Assembly: GCA_964030475.1 (NCBI GenBank)
Contig: CAXIPT010000002.1
Span: 7,731,070 to 7,795,069, forward strand
DNA from: Tethya wilhelma
Lineage: Eukaryota > Porifera > Demospongiae > Tethyida > Tethyidae
Direction of reading: 5' to 3'
Length of the DNA stretch: 64,000 nucleotides
This document shows, piece by piece, positions 43,566 to 54,239 of this stretch; position 1 is the first letter of the stretch; every line of letters starts with the position of its first letter. The position numbers were made by a program, and so were the translations under genes. The notes beneath the pieces were generated by a model. The model ran no database searches, was not told the origin of the DNA, and saw nothing but the letters and a program-made list of their open reading frames with translations.

Positions 43566-43998
43566 GACACACAAAGTTTGAGCATCACGTGATAAAGGGG
43601 GGCGGGGCTGGTCCAAATAAATGAACTTTTAAAAATGCGCAACTGTAGCTAATTAGCCACGCCCACCAAAAATTTTTTGTGACATAACCTAATGGTGGGC
43701 AATGTATTGGTGGGTGGAACCCAGGGGTGGGGTAATTAGCTGTAGAGATATTCTAGTTTTGCATATTTAAGTAGGTGTGCATTTATTAGAATTTGAGGTT
43801 TTTGAAGCATTTCTCCGAAACTAAAGCTCAATCCAGGTTGTTCCAGGCAGAATAGGAAAGATACCAAGCAAAAAAATTTTGTGTCAAAATTTGGTGGGCG
43901 TGGCTAATTAGCTACAGTTGCGCATTTTTAAAAGTGCATTCATTTGGACTAGCCCCGCCCCCCCTTGATCACGTGATGCTAAAACTTGGTGTATGTGA
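43566..43998. mobile_element. foldback element, ~105-bp arms
   Basis: Left arm AGTTTGAGCATCACGTGAT... to GCCACGCCCACCAAAAA; the right arm is its complement, ending ATCACGTGATGCTAAAACTT. About 220 bp of spacer. It directly follows the 178-bp satellite. Confidence 0.85.
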
Positions 43999-44114
43999 AG
44001 ACACTCCAGTGGTAAATATTTTTACTAAGTTTCAAAGCTTAGAAGCAAACCATTACAAAGATATCCTTAAGTAAACTTTTGTATTGCCAAAATAACTGTT
44101 ACATGCCTTAACTG

Positions 44115-45360
44115 ACCTGAGCACATTTTGTTGCCAAATTACTAAAATTATAAAAATGGAACCACATACACAGCACTTTTTCTATTAATTTCTGTATACT
44201 TCTAATAAACTTGGCCACATGATGAAGATGAATTTGTTTCAAGCTCCACTTTCAGTCGAGGTAAACTGAAGAAAGTCTGAAGTGCATGATTCTTTGTCTT
44301 CACCGCTTAGAATCACTCCAATTCTGACAAATGACATGTATCCCAAATTACCCTACACACCCATTCTTTCACTAAATTAGAAAGTGGCTGCTTACTGCAT
44401 ACAAAGTAGCAACTTTAGGTTTGCATTTCTAAAACTAGATATGTCATAATTAGTTCTGCAGTGGTAGTTTCCAGATAGGTCTACTACTGCCAAATAGACA
44501 CAAGTTGGAAGACAGAAAAAGTTCCAAATTACCCCATTTTACCTAAAGTAGCTATGATTAATTTGCTCTAAAATTCACTATTTCTGTCTATAGTCTACTA
44601 CTGCAGTTGCACTGCAAAAAAGGCTACTAGAGAGATAGTACAGACTATTAGCTAGCTAACAAGCGCTATGCCAAATTGAGCGTTATTCTCTTTCTGCACC
44701 GGAATTTTACATTTGTGTCCATAAACAGCAAATAGTTACGCTAATTTTATTCATAGCAGTTACCATAGCAACTAATAAGTGAATCCTTATAATTAGAAAG
44801 TACATAGATGATAGAACTCTTAAACACCATTCAAATAACCTCTAAGAAAAGTATAGATTGTATCTCAGCCATCTAATTCAGAGCTTTTTCAGCTGTGTAG
44901 TTGTACAATTAAGAACTGATTGTCCTTAACTGACTTGTCAATGAGTATAAAACATGCAACTGAACTGTTAGCAAGAGTGACAAACTTCAAGACCAGTATT
45001 CTTCCTGTACTGTGATGCAGGACCTGACCACAGACTCACTATATCTGTAAAAGTGGTCCTTAAACCTCTAGTTTTTGATTTTCTCTTTGTTGAAAGAAAA
45101 ACATTCCTGGAAGATCGAGTCCTGTAAAGTACATAATGTCAACACTCAACCTTGGCCATGGATTGCAATGTATTAGTTTCATGTGTGAGAAAGGAGATAA
45201 TGAATTTGAAGCTGGTGTAACAGTCTTGCCACCCTACATGATGCAGCAAAGTGACGACGATAGACTATTAGTTCAGAGTTGTAGTTGCATTGCCCATAAA
45301 AAATCTATACTGGACCATCTGGAGTTGTAAGAAAAGAAGTTCCTCCTTTCCGTCAGCGAA
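44115..45360 (+). repeat. 1.1-kb dispersed repeat H, copy 2
   Basis: Collinear with 20860-21975, and complete where copy 1 has a ~115-bp deletion. A short reading frame at 45136-45330 lies at its 3' end. Confidence 0.85.
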
Positions 45361-45730
45361 GAGATAGATTCTACGTGGGAAGTGATACAAGAGATTGACT
45401 TAACTGTTAAGAAGGATGTATTTCTCACCAAGAAGAATCCTGTCTTCTAAACAGGACATAACAGCATTTTTAAAGCATTTTTGTGTTTGTCAACATTACT
45501 CTTTCCAGATCCAGAAATAATATGGGTCTGAAGATTGTTCAGTTTGTGGACCTATTCAGATTCCAAAACCAACTTTACTTCTTGCAGTCACTGGAGAGCA
45601 CGGTGACAGTAAGGAATTCAAGAACATATTGGGTACTAAAACAGATGGAACACATCGACCATCTCTCTAGAAAGCCTCCAAGAAGTCCAAATCTCTACCC
45701 TTCAGTGCAACGGTTTATTCAAGGTTAGAG
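45136..45730 (+). pseudogene. degenerate coding-like segments, unrecognised
   Basis: Three short reading frames in close succession look protein-like: EKGDNEFEAGVTVLPPY, then LLSVSEEIDSTWEVIQEIDL after a stop, then CSVCGPIQIPKPTLLLAVTG and KEFKNILGTKTDGTHRP before another stop. They may be remains of one transposon-borne gene partly shared with repeat H copy 1. No family named. Confidence 0.3.
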
Positions 45731-46615
45731 GTTTTTGATTGGGCGGGGATCAGTAATGATATTCATAGGCTCATAGAAACTATTGATACTATCTCAAAGC
45801 CAAGAGGATTTAGTCTCAAAATGGCTGATTATTGCTCAAAAGGGTAAAACGTCAAATTTAGTTGCTCTCTAAAGTGGATTTTTCTGCCATTGCCACTCAC
45901 TTACAGGGAACAACTATCAAAGACAACAGATGAACGAAAAAATGTACGTTGAAAAAAAGCAAAAAACTGTTCATCAAGTCTGTACTATGTATACACTTTT
46001 CACAACCACAATCTCTCACAAAATGTATAACAGGTAAACAGGAAAACTGAGTCCCACCCAGTCAAAAACTCAACATGATGTTCAAGACACACAAGCTCCC
46101 TACAAGCTCACATACCTCACTGCCTCTCTCTCCTCTCCACCACGGAAGAAAAATGGACTTTATACAACCCTGTCAAATTCAACTTTTCCTGTACAGACTC
46201 ACTTTGAGCTCACTAATGTGGCAGAGGGGTCAGAGGTCAGAGGTGATACGCCTGCCAAGCTTCGAAGTCACAGCTAGCACACACTCTCCGCTAGCCATCC
46301 TGCAAACTTGCATATTTTCATGCATATCACCATCCTAAAGATACACCCATACAGTATTTTAGGAGTAATATTTTTTTTAAGTGCCTGTGGTGCGTGGTTT
46401 TCAAAGAATGCTTTGAAGTACTTTGATGTGGTCTAATTTCTGGTCACTTGTTCGAAGACAACTTCCGGTCGCTATTTTTTGCACGAATCCTGAACACTTT
46501 AATTTTCAATTGTATATTTTGATATAGAAATCTTGGACACACCCCTTCACAATTCACTAATTAAATTAGTCATAGCTAAAGTACCGCCCACTCAAAATAC
46601 ACAACCTTAACATGC
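45722..46615 (-). mobile_element. TIR element family D, third copy (inverted)
   Basis: Inverse-orientation relative of 3829-4643 with the same AAGGTTAGAGG / CAAAATACACAACCTT ends and internal landmarks (TTCAAGACACACAAGCT, GGAAAAATGGACTTTATAC-like). Confidence 0.75.
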
Positions 46616-47095
46616 TAAAAATGTTGACATTATGCTTCGATGTGATGAATGCTGCATGTGGAGGCTACTGCTTTTAAAATTCCTATGAAGCTTACAAGTG
46701 TGCTGATTTGCAGAAAAATATTTCATGTGGTGCTCAACTGCAAGATTTGGAGTTTCTTGGAAGGCTGAACATGGTATACTATATACACACAAATGTCATG
46801 TGAGCAGCCAATTAATTGAGAAGTTTCAAGATACGACCTACCCTATATGCGTGTATTGTGCAGATTTTCTAATGATTCCCACTGACATATCCAGAATGTG
46901 TAGACTGTGTTGGAAAACCAGTAATTCCTAAAGTGTAACTCTTATGTGTGTGCTTTTGTATCAGTATTAAAACTCTTGTCTATACAAACTAAACATCTAG
47001 TTCTATTGTGTTCTTTTTGTTTCAGTATATTTATATGATTAACCCTTGGTGCACATTTGTGCACCAAGTCTAGTATTGGCATAATTATTCCCAGT
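46616..47095. other. intergenic, nothing recognised
   Basis: A TAACCCTTGGTGCACA block at 47041 resembles an end of TIR family E; otherwise nothing. Confidence 0.4.
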
Positions 47096-47099
47096 ACGG

Positions 47100-47495
47100 T
47101 ACATAGGATGGCCCATTACAAATATTCTCGCGAAAAACTCTCAGGGTTATTCACGAGAATATTTGTAATAGGCCATGTGGCAAAAACTGAGGCCTTGGCG
47201 CTAAAAGGCTTCTTAAGCTCTTTTTTTTTCTAATGAACCCTAAAATATGGCCTATAACCATCGCCCAAACTTAAATATGCCAATCCTTCAATTTTCTCCA
47301 TCTTCTTATTCTTCTGTCTTTGCTCAACAGAGACTATTCACTTATTCTTGAACAAACAAATTTTGTTTCTTTGGGTACAATCGCTTTTGTCATCGGTTAT
47401 TTCATTGAGTTGGTATACAAGGCGAAAAGTGCCTTCTCCATATGGCGGCCATTAATTTCTAACTCATACATTATTCATACGCTAGCTAGCCTAAC
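47100..47495 (+). repeat. dispersed repeat family A, copy 3
   Basis: Related to 914-1415 and 18065-18445. A short internal inverted repeat (TTACAAATATTCTCGCGA / TCACGAGAATATTTGTAA) lies at 47114-47173. Confidence 0.7.
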
Positions 47496-47507
47496 AACCC
47501 TTTTTGA

Positions 47508-47765
47508 AAAAAAATAGAACAAAAAATATCAGAAATGTAATGCAAAGATAGGAATGACCAAATCGTAAAAAAGTGAGCAAACAAGATAGGAATGATTGTT
47601 AGTTCATTCCTGTGTCTAAATGCAATGTCATTGAGCTAAGATATGAACATGGGGTGACACATGTACAGTGAAATGAACTCGTCCAACCATTCGTATCTTA
47701 TTTGCTCATATCTTTACAATTTGGCCGTTCCTATGTTTGCATTAATCTTCTGTTTTTAGTACTTG
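47508..47765. mobile_element. foldback MITE family B, copy 5
   Basis: Left arm AGAAATGTAATGCAAAGATA..., right arm ...TTTACAATTTGGCCGTTCCTATG. Arms are less complete than in the 17398 copy. Confidence 0.7.
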
Positions 47766-47829
47766 TAAATAATTGATTGTTGTGATGAGGTGGGGAGGGG
47801 GAGGCAAGAATTATTAGATGTTCTCTAGG

Positions 47830-48620
47830 ATTGGGTTTCACAAAGGATCCCGAGAGTCCAAGTTGCTGGTGTTCTTTCTGCTCCTGATCTGCACTGCACC
47901 CTTCTCTTCCAGTAGAATGGCTCTGAGATGAGAACCTTTTACCTCCTCCCTATTCACCCTGTGTTTGCTGGTCCAGGCGTTTGTTGCAATGCCATTGTTG
48001 CTGTCCCAGCATTTCACCGTGGCCTTGTGCTCAGTAACTATTCTCTGTAGACATCTCCCAGCTTCTCCAACATAGACACTGTCGTGACATTCTTCCTCTT
48101 CATGTGCGGCCTTGGGGTCTTGACTAAAACCAGTATCTCTCTGAGGGTCTGATGTACTCGAAGCACTGTCTTCACTCCGATTTGGTTATAGACATGTTGG
48201 ATAGGCTCGGCTATGTGTTGGACATATGGTAGGCATAATAATTATGGTGATTTCGTCAGGCTACGGTTGGGTGTTGGGAATTATCTGGTGTAGGATGTGG
48301 GATACAGTTCGTGGGGAGTATCCAGAGCTTGTTTCAGGTGTGAGATTTCCATGTTCCTGGTTCGGTTATCACAGCTATAGACATTGTCCATTCTGTTCTT
48401 CAGACATTTGACCAGTCCACTTTACTAGTGGGTGGTGATGGGATGTGTACTTGATGTAGCTGTATGTGTATGTCGGCTTCCTGTATACACCAGTGGAGAA
48501 ACGTCCATCCTTTTGGACTTCTACATCAGGGTATAGGATCATTTCTTTCTTTCTCTTTCTCTTGGGTGAACTGGATAGCTGGATGTTGTGAGTTGAGATG
48601 GTTGCGAAAGGATGCCAGCT
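47830..48620 (-). mobile_element. Penelope-like element relic (RT end + GIY-YIG)
   Basis: On the - strand the segment near 48540-48390 reads EVQKDGRFSTGVYRKPTYTY and then SYIKYTSHHHP, the conserved end of Penelope-type reverse transcriptases. After a break, VYVGEAGRCLQRIVTEHKAT followed by a WTSKHRV block (48090-47930) is a GIY-YIG-type nuclease segment (YVGE...R...HK). Frameshifts separate the two. Penelope-like elements carry this RT plus GIY-YIG pair. Only the C-terminal part remains. Confidence 0.75.
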
Positions 48621-48629
48621 TCTCAAGGG

Positions 48630-48725
48630 ATCAAGAATAAAAATGAAGTAGTCATGTGCTGAAACTGAGACCATGCCTTGTTCCAATACTTTTACGGCTC
48701 CTGTTTTTTTTGAAATTTTTACTAT
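48630..48725 (+). repeat. dispersed repeat F, copy 3
   Basis: GGGATCAAGAATAAAAATGA and AAGTAGTCATGTGCTGAAAC, then a polypyrimidine stretch, as at 15738 and 19376. It lies at the upstream edge of the Penelope-like relic. Confidence 0.7.
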
Positions 48726-49548
48726 AATGTTCAGCTTTGCTAGGTGCCAACTGTCCTGGATGTTTGCAATGGCCCCCAAATTTGAAATCAGTCAGTCATT
48801 ATTCAGGCTTCTGAAAGTGTGGATCCAGAATAACTGACAGCTGTTTGTCACAGAGAACAGGTGTTCCTATAACTATAGTGTACTTCCTTGTTAGGTTTAG
48901 TTCTGTGGCAAGTTTGAACTTAGGCAGGTACTATTGCCAAACCTATATCCCTCATGATAAAGTGCATGATTGTGCATGTTTGGGCTCTAACATTGAGCTG
49001 TAAACAGAAGGCTACACTTCAAATATGTATGACCTCTTTGCTCTTCATCAAAGAAACACAAAAGTAGTATTTCATTTCCTGCAAATAAAGTACTAATGCT
49101 TTTTCCTGTCAGTTGGAAGAATTCCTATAGTCAGACTGTCTGAGTCATTAATGTACTATCCAAGTACTACATAATCAAACCATCTAAATTTGCTAGTTTG
49201 GCCAATCTTGCATGTGCTTCATTATATAATGTATGTAATCATTCTCAGGATATTTAAGTAGTCGCTTAGCTAAATGAATTACTATAATAATAAAAGAGTA
49301 TCCCAAATATAATTGTAGGAAGCTTTATTGTCAAAAATATTCCCAGAAGACCTCTAACACAATAATTGATTCTATACAACTGGTCTAGTGTACAATTGCA
49401 TTGAGGAAGAGCATTCCATTTAGTAGAGGAAGTGTGTACAACATGAAATTCCAGACTGTACGTATAAATTACACTAAGCCTTTGACAGTAGCAAACTTTG
49501 CTGGGAATTAAGTTACCACTGTCACTGAATATTGGATCTATAACAGCC
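48726..49548. other. upstream region of the acetyltransferase gene
   Basis: Unique-looking AT-rich DNA. No TATA box near the ATG stands out and no repeat was identified. Confidence 0.4.
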
Positions 49549-50538
49549 ATGCTGAGCAAGCTGAATCTAGTCAAGTCTCATTTTGCAGTACAAATTGTAA
49601 GGTCTTTTACTGTGAGCAAGCATGAGAAATTATCTACAAGGCTTGCAAGCTGCAAGGAGATAAATTCTATTGTTTATGAATTAATAAGAGAAGGATGGCA
49701 CATTGGACCGTATGACTTTGCCAATGCATATGCATATGATCCAAAGGGTTTTATAATTGGAGAAGTGAACAACAAACTGGTTGGTCATGTTCATGCCATT
49801 AGGTATCCCAATCATTCATCATACATTGGAGGACAAATACTTAAGAATGCATACAGAGGTGAAGGTTTTGGGAAAGCACTATATTATGCAGGTTACGAAG
49901 CTTCAGACAAACGATATACAATTGGAGGTGACATAGACAAGAAGGTCCAACCTTGGTTCGAGGCATTGGGAGGCAAACATCACTGGGATACCTATGTGGC
50001 CAAGTTTAGTCCAGAGAAGGTTGTTCAAAATCTAAATCAATTTGAGTTCTCTCCTGAAGTCAAGATCAAGCCCCTCAATTCTGTATCATTATCAAAATTG
50101 CTTGATTATGACAGCTTTATTTTCGGTACCCATAGGCATATCTTTATAGAGAACTGGATAAACACTCCTGGAAGCTTCGGCTACACTGCTGTGAGGGATG
50201 GAAATATTGTTGGGTACACGATCTTGAAACAAGCCATTAGAGGTGGTGGTACAGAAATTGGACTAGCAATGGCACCATTATATGCTGACAATGTTCACAT
50301 TGCTAGAGGATTGATTAAAATTGCAGCTGAAGAATGTTTGATGAACAAGGCTATTCCAAAAACTAAGCTTGAGTTAGTTCACCCTGTTGGTAAAGATTGC
50401 GGAGAGGGGTCTTCTCAACTAATGGAAGAGCTGGAGGCTGATCTTGTTCACATTGCTGTACGAATATACTCCAAAGGAATCCCACCAGGAAGAAAAACTA
50501 GAAAGATTTACGGCATTGCTTCGCCATCCTTTGACTGA
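49549..50538 (+). CDS. GNAT-family N-acetyltransferase, two-domain
   Basis: Intact intronless frame of 329 residues from ATG 49549 to TGA 50538. Residues ~28-155 are a GNAT fold: HIGPYDFANAYAYDPKGFII, a beta strand KLVGHVHAIRYPNHSSYIGG and the acetyl-CoA pyrophosphate-binding loop YRGEGFGKAL (RGEGFG at 103-108). Residues ~165-325 resemble the second, YitH-like GNAT domain found C-terminally in related animal and bacterial proteins (TAVRDGNIVGYTILKQAI, IGLAMAPLYADN). The enzyme would move an acetyl group from acetyl-CoA to an amine substrate; the substrate is unknown. The N-terminal ~25 residues are basic and hydrophobic (MLSKLNLVKSHFAVQIVRSF), so mitochondrial import is possible. ATG 49549 was chosen as the first Met of the frame. 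Codon use and frame are clean. Confidence 0.9.
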   Translation: MLSKLNLVKSHFAVQIVRSFTVSKHEKLSTRLASCKEINSIVYELIREGWHIGPYDFANAYAYDPKGFIIGEVNNKLVGHVHAIRYPNHSSYIGGQILKNAYRGEGFGKALYYAGYEASDKRYTIGGDIDKKVQPWFEALGGKHHWDTYVAKFSPEKVVQNLNQFEFSPEVKIKPLNSVSLSKLLDYDSFIFGTHRHIFIENWINTPGSFGYTAVRDGNIVGYTILKQAIRGGGTEIGLAMAPLYADNVHIARGLIKIAAEECLMNKAIPKTKLELVHPVGKDCGEGSSQLMEELEADLVHIAVRIYSKGIPPGRKTRKIYGIASPSFD

Positions 50539-50845
50539 ACTGCATGGCCATTAATTTTACCATTAACTTTTTTATTGCATGTGAATTTTATGACTAGTTA
50601 ACTTAAGACGGAGTACAAGTAAGCATAATGCTATTTGCAAGTGCATAATTGATTCATTAACTATTCATGTACACAGCATAAAAAGTAAAGACCTACAACA
50701 TTGCAGATCCTAGGTCCTAATAGTGACCATGTAACATTAAAATGTTCGGTGACTGGATGTGTCATCTATAAAATAATAATTTTTACATTGATGCTACGTA
50801 AATTAAACTTGAAAAAAAATCCCATCTTCTTTAAACAAAGTCAGT
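50539..50845. other. 3' flank of the acetyltransferase gene
   Basis: AT-rich; no perfect AATAAA noted close to the stop. No other gene. Confidence 0.4.
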
Positions 50846-50849
50846 TAAT

Positions 50850-51600
50850 TGTGTGTGGGTTCCTGGTCTCATTTCAATACACTTCATAGTGGCTTCCTGT
50901 GCATGATTATTGCACAATGCATGCAGGAAATACCTCAGTATATAGACCCTTAGTGTCATGCATGATACTTTGAGGTGGGTAATCATAGCTATCTGTTGCT
51001 ATGGTGAACTTCCTATCACAGTTACTGATATTTATAGTTTATGCTTTATTCCTTTCTGTTGCTATGTTACTCCTATCACAGTTACGTACAGATATATATA
51101 GCTTTCTTTCTTGGTAGATAAGTGTATTAAAAGTCCAGTTACACTGTTAAACTGGGGTGTAAATAAACACCATTTTTGGTGTAGTTTTTAAAGTGTATGT
51201 GTACACCCTAGGGGGTAAACCTTTGTTGTCATGGTAACATTTGATGTCTAGCACCAATCAACACAAAAATTACACCCAATGGGATGTAAGTCAGTGGTTT
51301 TACACCCCAGTATAAACAGTTTACTCCCCAGTTTTAACAGTGTATATAGAGGGGAAATTTATAATACTGAATTGAATGTTTTCTGTTGAATCAACATCAT
51401 TTGACAATGTCATGCTAATGACAAATTTTAAAGGTACCACCAACCCTCTAGCTGCCTAGCTACTCTACAGCTGTTTTTCAAATTGACTTCACATCTATAT
51501 TATATGGTAGCAAGACAGTTACACTCTAGACACTTGTGGCTTATTGGTTTAATATACCAGTTCTGCATGAAAACCTTGAGATCTAGTCTTTGATATTCCT
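50850..51600. repeat. repeat G, copy 2, split by a MITE
   Basis: Shares ordered blocks with 19650-20100, but is interrupted by the MITE at 51139-51344. It ends with CTTGAGATCTAG, as copy 1. Confidence 0.65.
51139..51344. mobile_element. MITE with ACACTGTTAAA ends
   Basis: Left end ACACTGTTAAACTGGGG, right end CCCCAGTTTTAACAGTGT; the inner ends (GGTGTAAA / TTTACACC) are also inverted. About 205 bp, non-coding, nested in repeat G. Confidence 0.8.
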
Positions 51601-52475
51601 TGGTTGCTGTATGAGCTTAGTACAAGGAGCAGCTACAAAACTTGCAAAGAAAGCTAGTTTACTATCTATCAGCAGCCTATATAGTTACATGTAGACCATA
51701 ACTTATTGATGCTGTACACTACTGGTAGAAATGAAATACACAAGTATTCAAGTTGCAGGTGGTTGGCGCTAATTTTGTACGGTTTGATGCAGACTTCAAG
51801 CCCTAATAACACTCATACTTGTTTCGCTTACAAATACACAACATACCATGTTTTCCACTATTGAACTCAGTTGATCTCCAATTAAAAGCATGGGCAGTAT
51901 CAACCACTGTGCCTTCTATACCACCCTTCTATCCCATATAATTTTAGATACCAGGTTCCCTCTCCTTATCTCTCACTCTTAATTTCTGGTAGGTGTGGAC
52001 TTACGGAGAGGGAGCTTGGGAGCGCCACATATTTTAAATTAATAAAATTTAATGTTAGCTATATTACAGATAGTTCCAACAAGTTCAATTCTGCATGCTA
52101 CATCTACTATGCAATGGCACTATTCCCTAAATTGCTAGTACCCGTAGCAGGCCTGATGTATGTAATTCATACTCTCCTATGACAGTTATTCATGGAGAAT
52201 TAACCTAATTTGGGTGAATAGGTACAAATAACTACTTCCTATGTCCACAAACTTTGATATTGTATTGTCTCATCCTAATGTCAATTGCCTCAGGGTACTG
52301 TACCAATGGTTCTTGTGTACTCATTGGCATAGCAAATCATAAGTATGCACAATTTAGAGTAAGCTTAACTCTTTACACCTGATATCATTTTTTAACGTCA
52401 TTTCCGTGCCACATTTAAAAGGCAATAGCAGACAAAAATATGGGGTGCCATGTGTAACAAAATTAGCGAACTTAG
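51601..52475. other. intergenic with one MITE end
   Basis: 51948-52020 is a hairpin-type AGGCTCCC-family end (TACCAGGTTCCCTCTCC ... GGAGAGGGAGCTTGG). Nothing else recognised. Confidence 0.5.
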
Positions 52476-52479
52476 TGGT

Positions 52480-52845
52480 ATTTGTATATGTTGAGGGGAT
52501 ATGTAAATACCAAGTGGTATATATCTAAATTTAAGGGTGAATATATAATTATAGTATATACCATTGGTGATATATAAATACCACAAGAGATATGTAAAAA
52601 CCTAAGGAGATTTATAAATACCAGCATAGGGATATAAATATCAAAGGAGATATATAAATACTGTGATGGATATATAGGAGAAAGATATCTAAAATTTCAA
52701 AGGAGATACATAAAAATAACAGGGGATATGTAAATACCAAAGGAGATAATATAATATAATCACAAGGGATATCTAAATATCAAAGGAGATATATAGCTAG
52801 CCATATATATCACAAGGGATGCGTAAATACCAAAGGAACTAAGAG
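52480..52845 (+). repeat. AT-rich minisatellite (GGAGATATATAAATACCAAA type)
   Basis: About 15 imperfect copies of a ~20-30-bp unit containing GATATATAAATA and CCAAAGGA or CACAAGGG. Confidence 0.85.
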
Positions 52846-52848
52846 AGA

Positions 52849-52958
52849 GAGCTATATTACGTATAGCTAATGAGCTATATTACGTATAGCTAAAGAGCTA
52901 TATTACGTATAGCTAAAGAGCTATATTACGTATAGCTAAAGAGCTATATTACGTATCT
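52849..52958 (+). repeat. 23-bp tandem repeat, five units
   Basis: Unit GAGCTATATTACGTATAGC plus TAAA, starting at 52849, 52872, 52895, 52918 and 52941; almost perfect. Each unit contains the partial palindrome GCTATA..TATAGC. Confidence 0.97.
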
Positions 52959-53221
52959 AAACAAAATTAATTTGTATGGTTTAGGTGACATTGTAGTAAT
53001 AGTTATATGCATGATATAGTCTCTCAGCTAATTTCAAAAAATATGCATGATAAAACTTATGTGAACGTACTTCATTTGGCAATAAAACTTGAAAAGTATA
53101 ATTATAAGTAAAACTGTTATTAAATTTACTCGAGTTATACATATGTGCTAGGTCAATGATCACTTCCACCCATTGACATTGTCCTTGATTTATGATGACT
53201 GAATCATCGAACAACAATGCT

Positions 53222-53533
53222 TCAGTTTGTCTTTGAGTTTTTCAAAATTATAACCATGAAGTAAAGATTGGGCAAAGGAAATAGCATCATGAGACTAAAT
53301 GATATAGCAACCAATGCTGGCTGAGGTAGAAGATCACTGAATCCAGCTCTTGAGCAAGGTGTACTGGGACCACTCTATTCACATAGATAATACTGAAACA
53401 CCCTGGATCCAAATTCATTCATGTTTCTTAGTATGATGGTGAATTGTGACAGTGCTAAACTAATTAAAACGATTACATAGCTCAGCACGACTAAAATCTT
53501 CCTTTCAGCTGCTCCAGTATTGTGTGTGGAATT
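53222..53533 (-). pseudogene. Frizzled-like receptor, exon with TM6-TM7 (in-frame stop)
   Basis: Acceptor CTTAAAG before 53533, phase 0, matching the donor at 53642. It begins NSTHNTGAAERKILVVLSYV; a hydrophobic helix follows (VIVLISLALS). A TAG at 53377-53375 then interrupts just after QYYLCE. The frame continues beyond it with CSRAGFSDLLPQPALVAISF and a last helix (LMMLFPLPNLYFMVIIL) to TGA 53224-53222. The conserved continuation after the TAG says this is a one-base nonsense change or a sequencing error, not the natural end. Confidence 0.65.
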
Positions 53534-53642
53534 CTTTAAGTGTTTTGAATTGAAAATTCCATGTTGCTAAAGTGTTTATACAGTGAAATAATTTTAGAAT
53601 TATTGTAACCTAGCAGACACAAGAAATATATGAGCCACATAC

Positions 53643-54016
53643 CTTGTGTATTATCCAGAAACAAATAACCAACAATGTTATACCGACGAATAAGATCAAA
53701 TTCATTGGTAGAATTAGTGAATAGTATGCGACTTGAGGATTTGAACCTACACACACTATTGCGGGCAAAATAAATGAACCAAAGCCCAGTCCATGTGTGG
53801 GGGACTTTGACTCGGAATTGTGTATCATAGTAACAGCAATTGGAATCACAGGAAGGATTAGCCCAGCAATGACAGCTGCCAGATGAAGGTATCGATATCG
53901 TCCATTTAGATCAAATTCACGGGCATGAAATGGAAATTGAAGCTTCCAAAACAATGTAATAACATAGAATGCTTCCCACAGAGTAATTTGTAGGAGAAAG
54001 TAGTAAAGTACCACAC
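53643..54016 (-). CDS. Frizzled-like receptor, exon with TM3-TM5
   Basis: Bounded by a CTTACAG acceptor (54017-54023) and a GTATGT donor (53642-53637). It enters in phase 1 and leaves in phase 0. It encodes about 124 residues with three hydrophobic helices: VVLYYFLLQITLWEAFYVIT, HLAAVIAGLILPVIPIAVTM and MNLILFVGITLLVICFWII. A short extracellular loop with a Cys (PAIVCVG) lies between. WKLQFPFHAREFDLNGRYRY is the intracellular loop 2-like region. Intact. Confidence 0.75.
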
Positions 54017-54138
54017 CTGTAAGTAATTACATAGTGTGCATTTATAACGCATCGACTATAATAATAAATTGAAGTAACTAAAGCACAATGTTTTGACAGT
54101 GCCTTATATATCGCTATATCTCTATTAAAAGTATTTAC

Positions 54139-54234
54139 CTGATAGTACACAGTAAGAAGTTGGTGTACTTGAAGTTATCAACAGATTCCGTGAACTACAG
54201 TAGAGTCTATTTCGATTAGTGAAGCCTATTAACA
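54139..54234 (-). CDS. Frizzled-like receptor, exon at TM2/extracellular loop 1
   Basis: 96-nt exon with a CTACAG acceptor and a GTAAAT donor, phase 1 on both sides. It encodes LIGFTNRNRLYCSSRNLLIT and TPTSYCVLSG, matching the pattern of Frizzled-type receptors at the end of TM2 and the loop before TM3 (two conserved cysteines). The last base plus the next exon gives Gly, joining cleanly to VVLYYFLLQ. Confidence 0.75.
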
Positions 54235-54239
54235 CTGTA

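Noticed and set aside
52849..52958. CRISPR-like array
   Set aside because: Units are contiguous 23-bp tandem copies without spacers, in a eukaryotic context.
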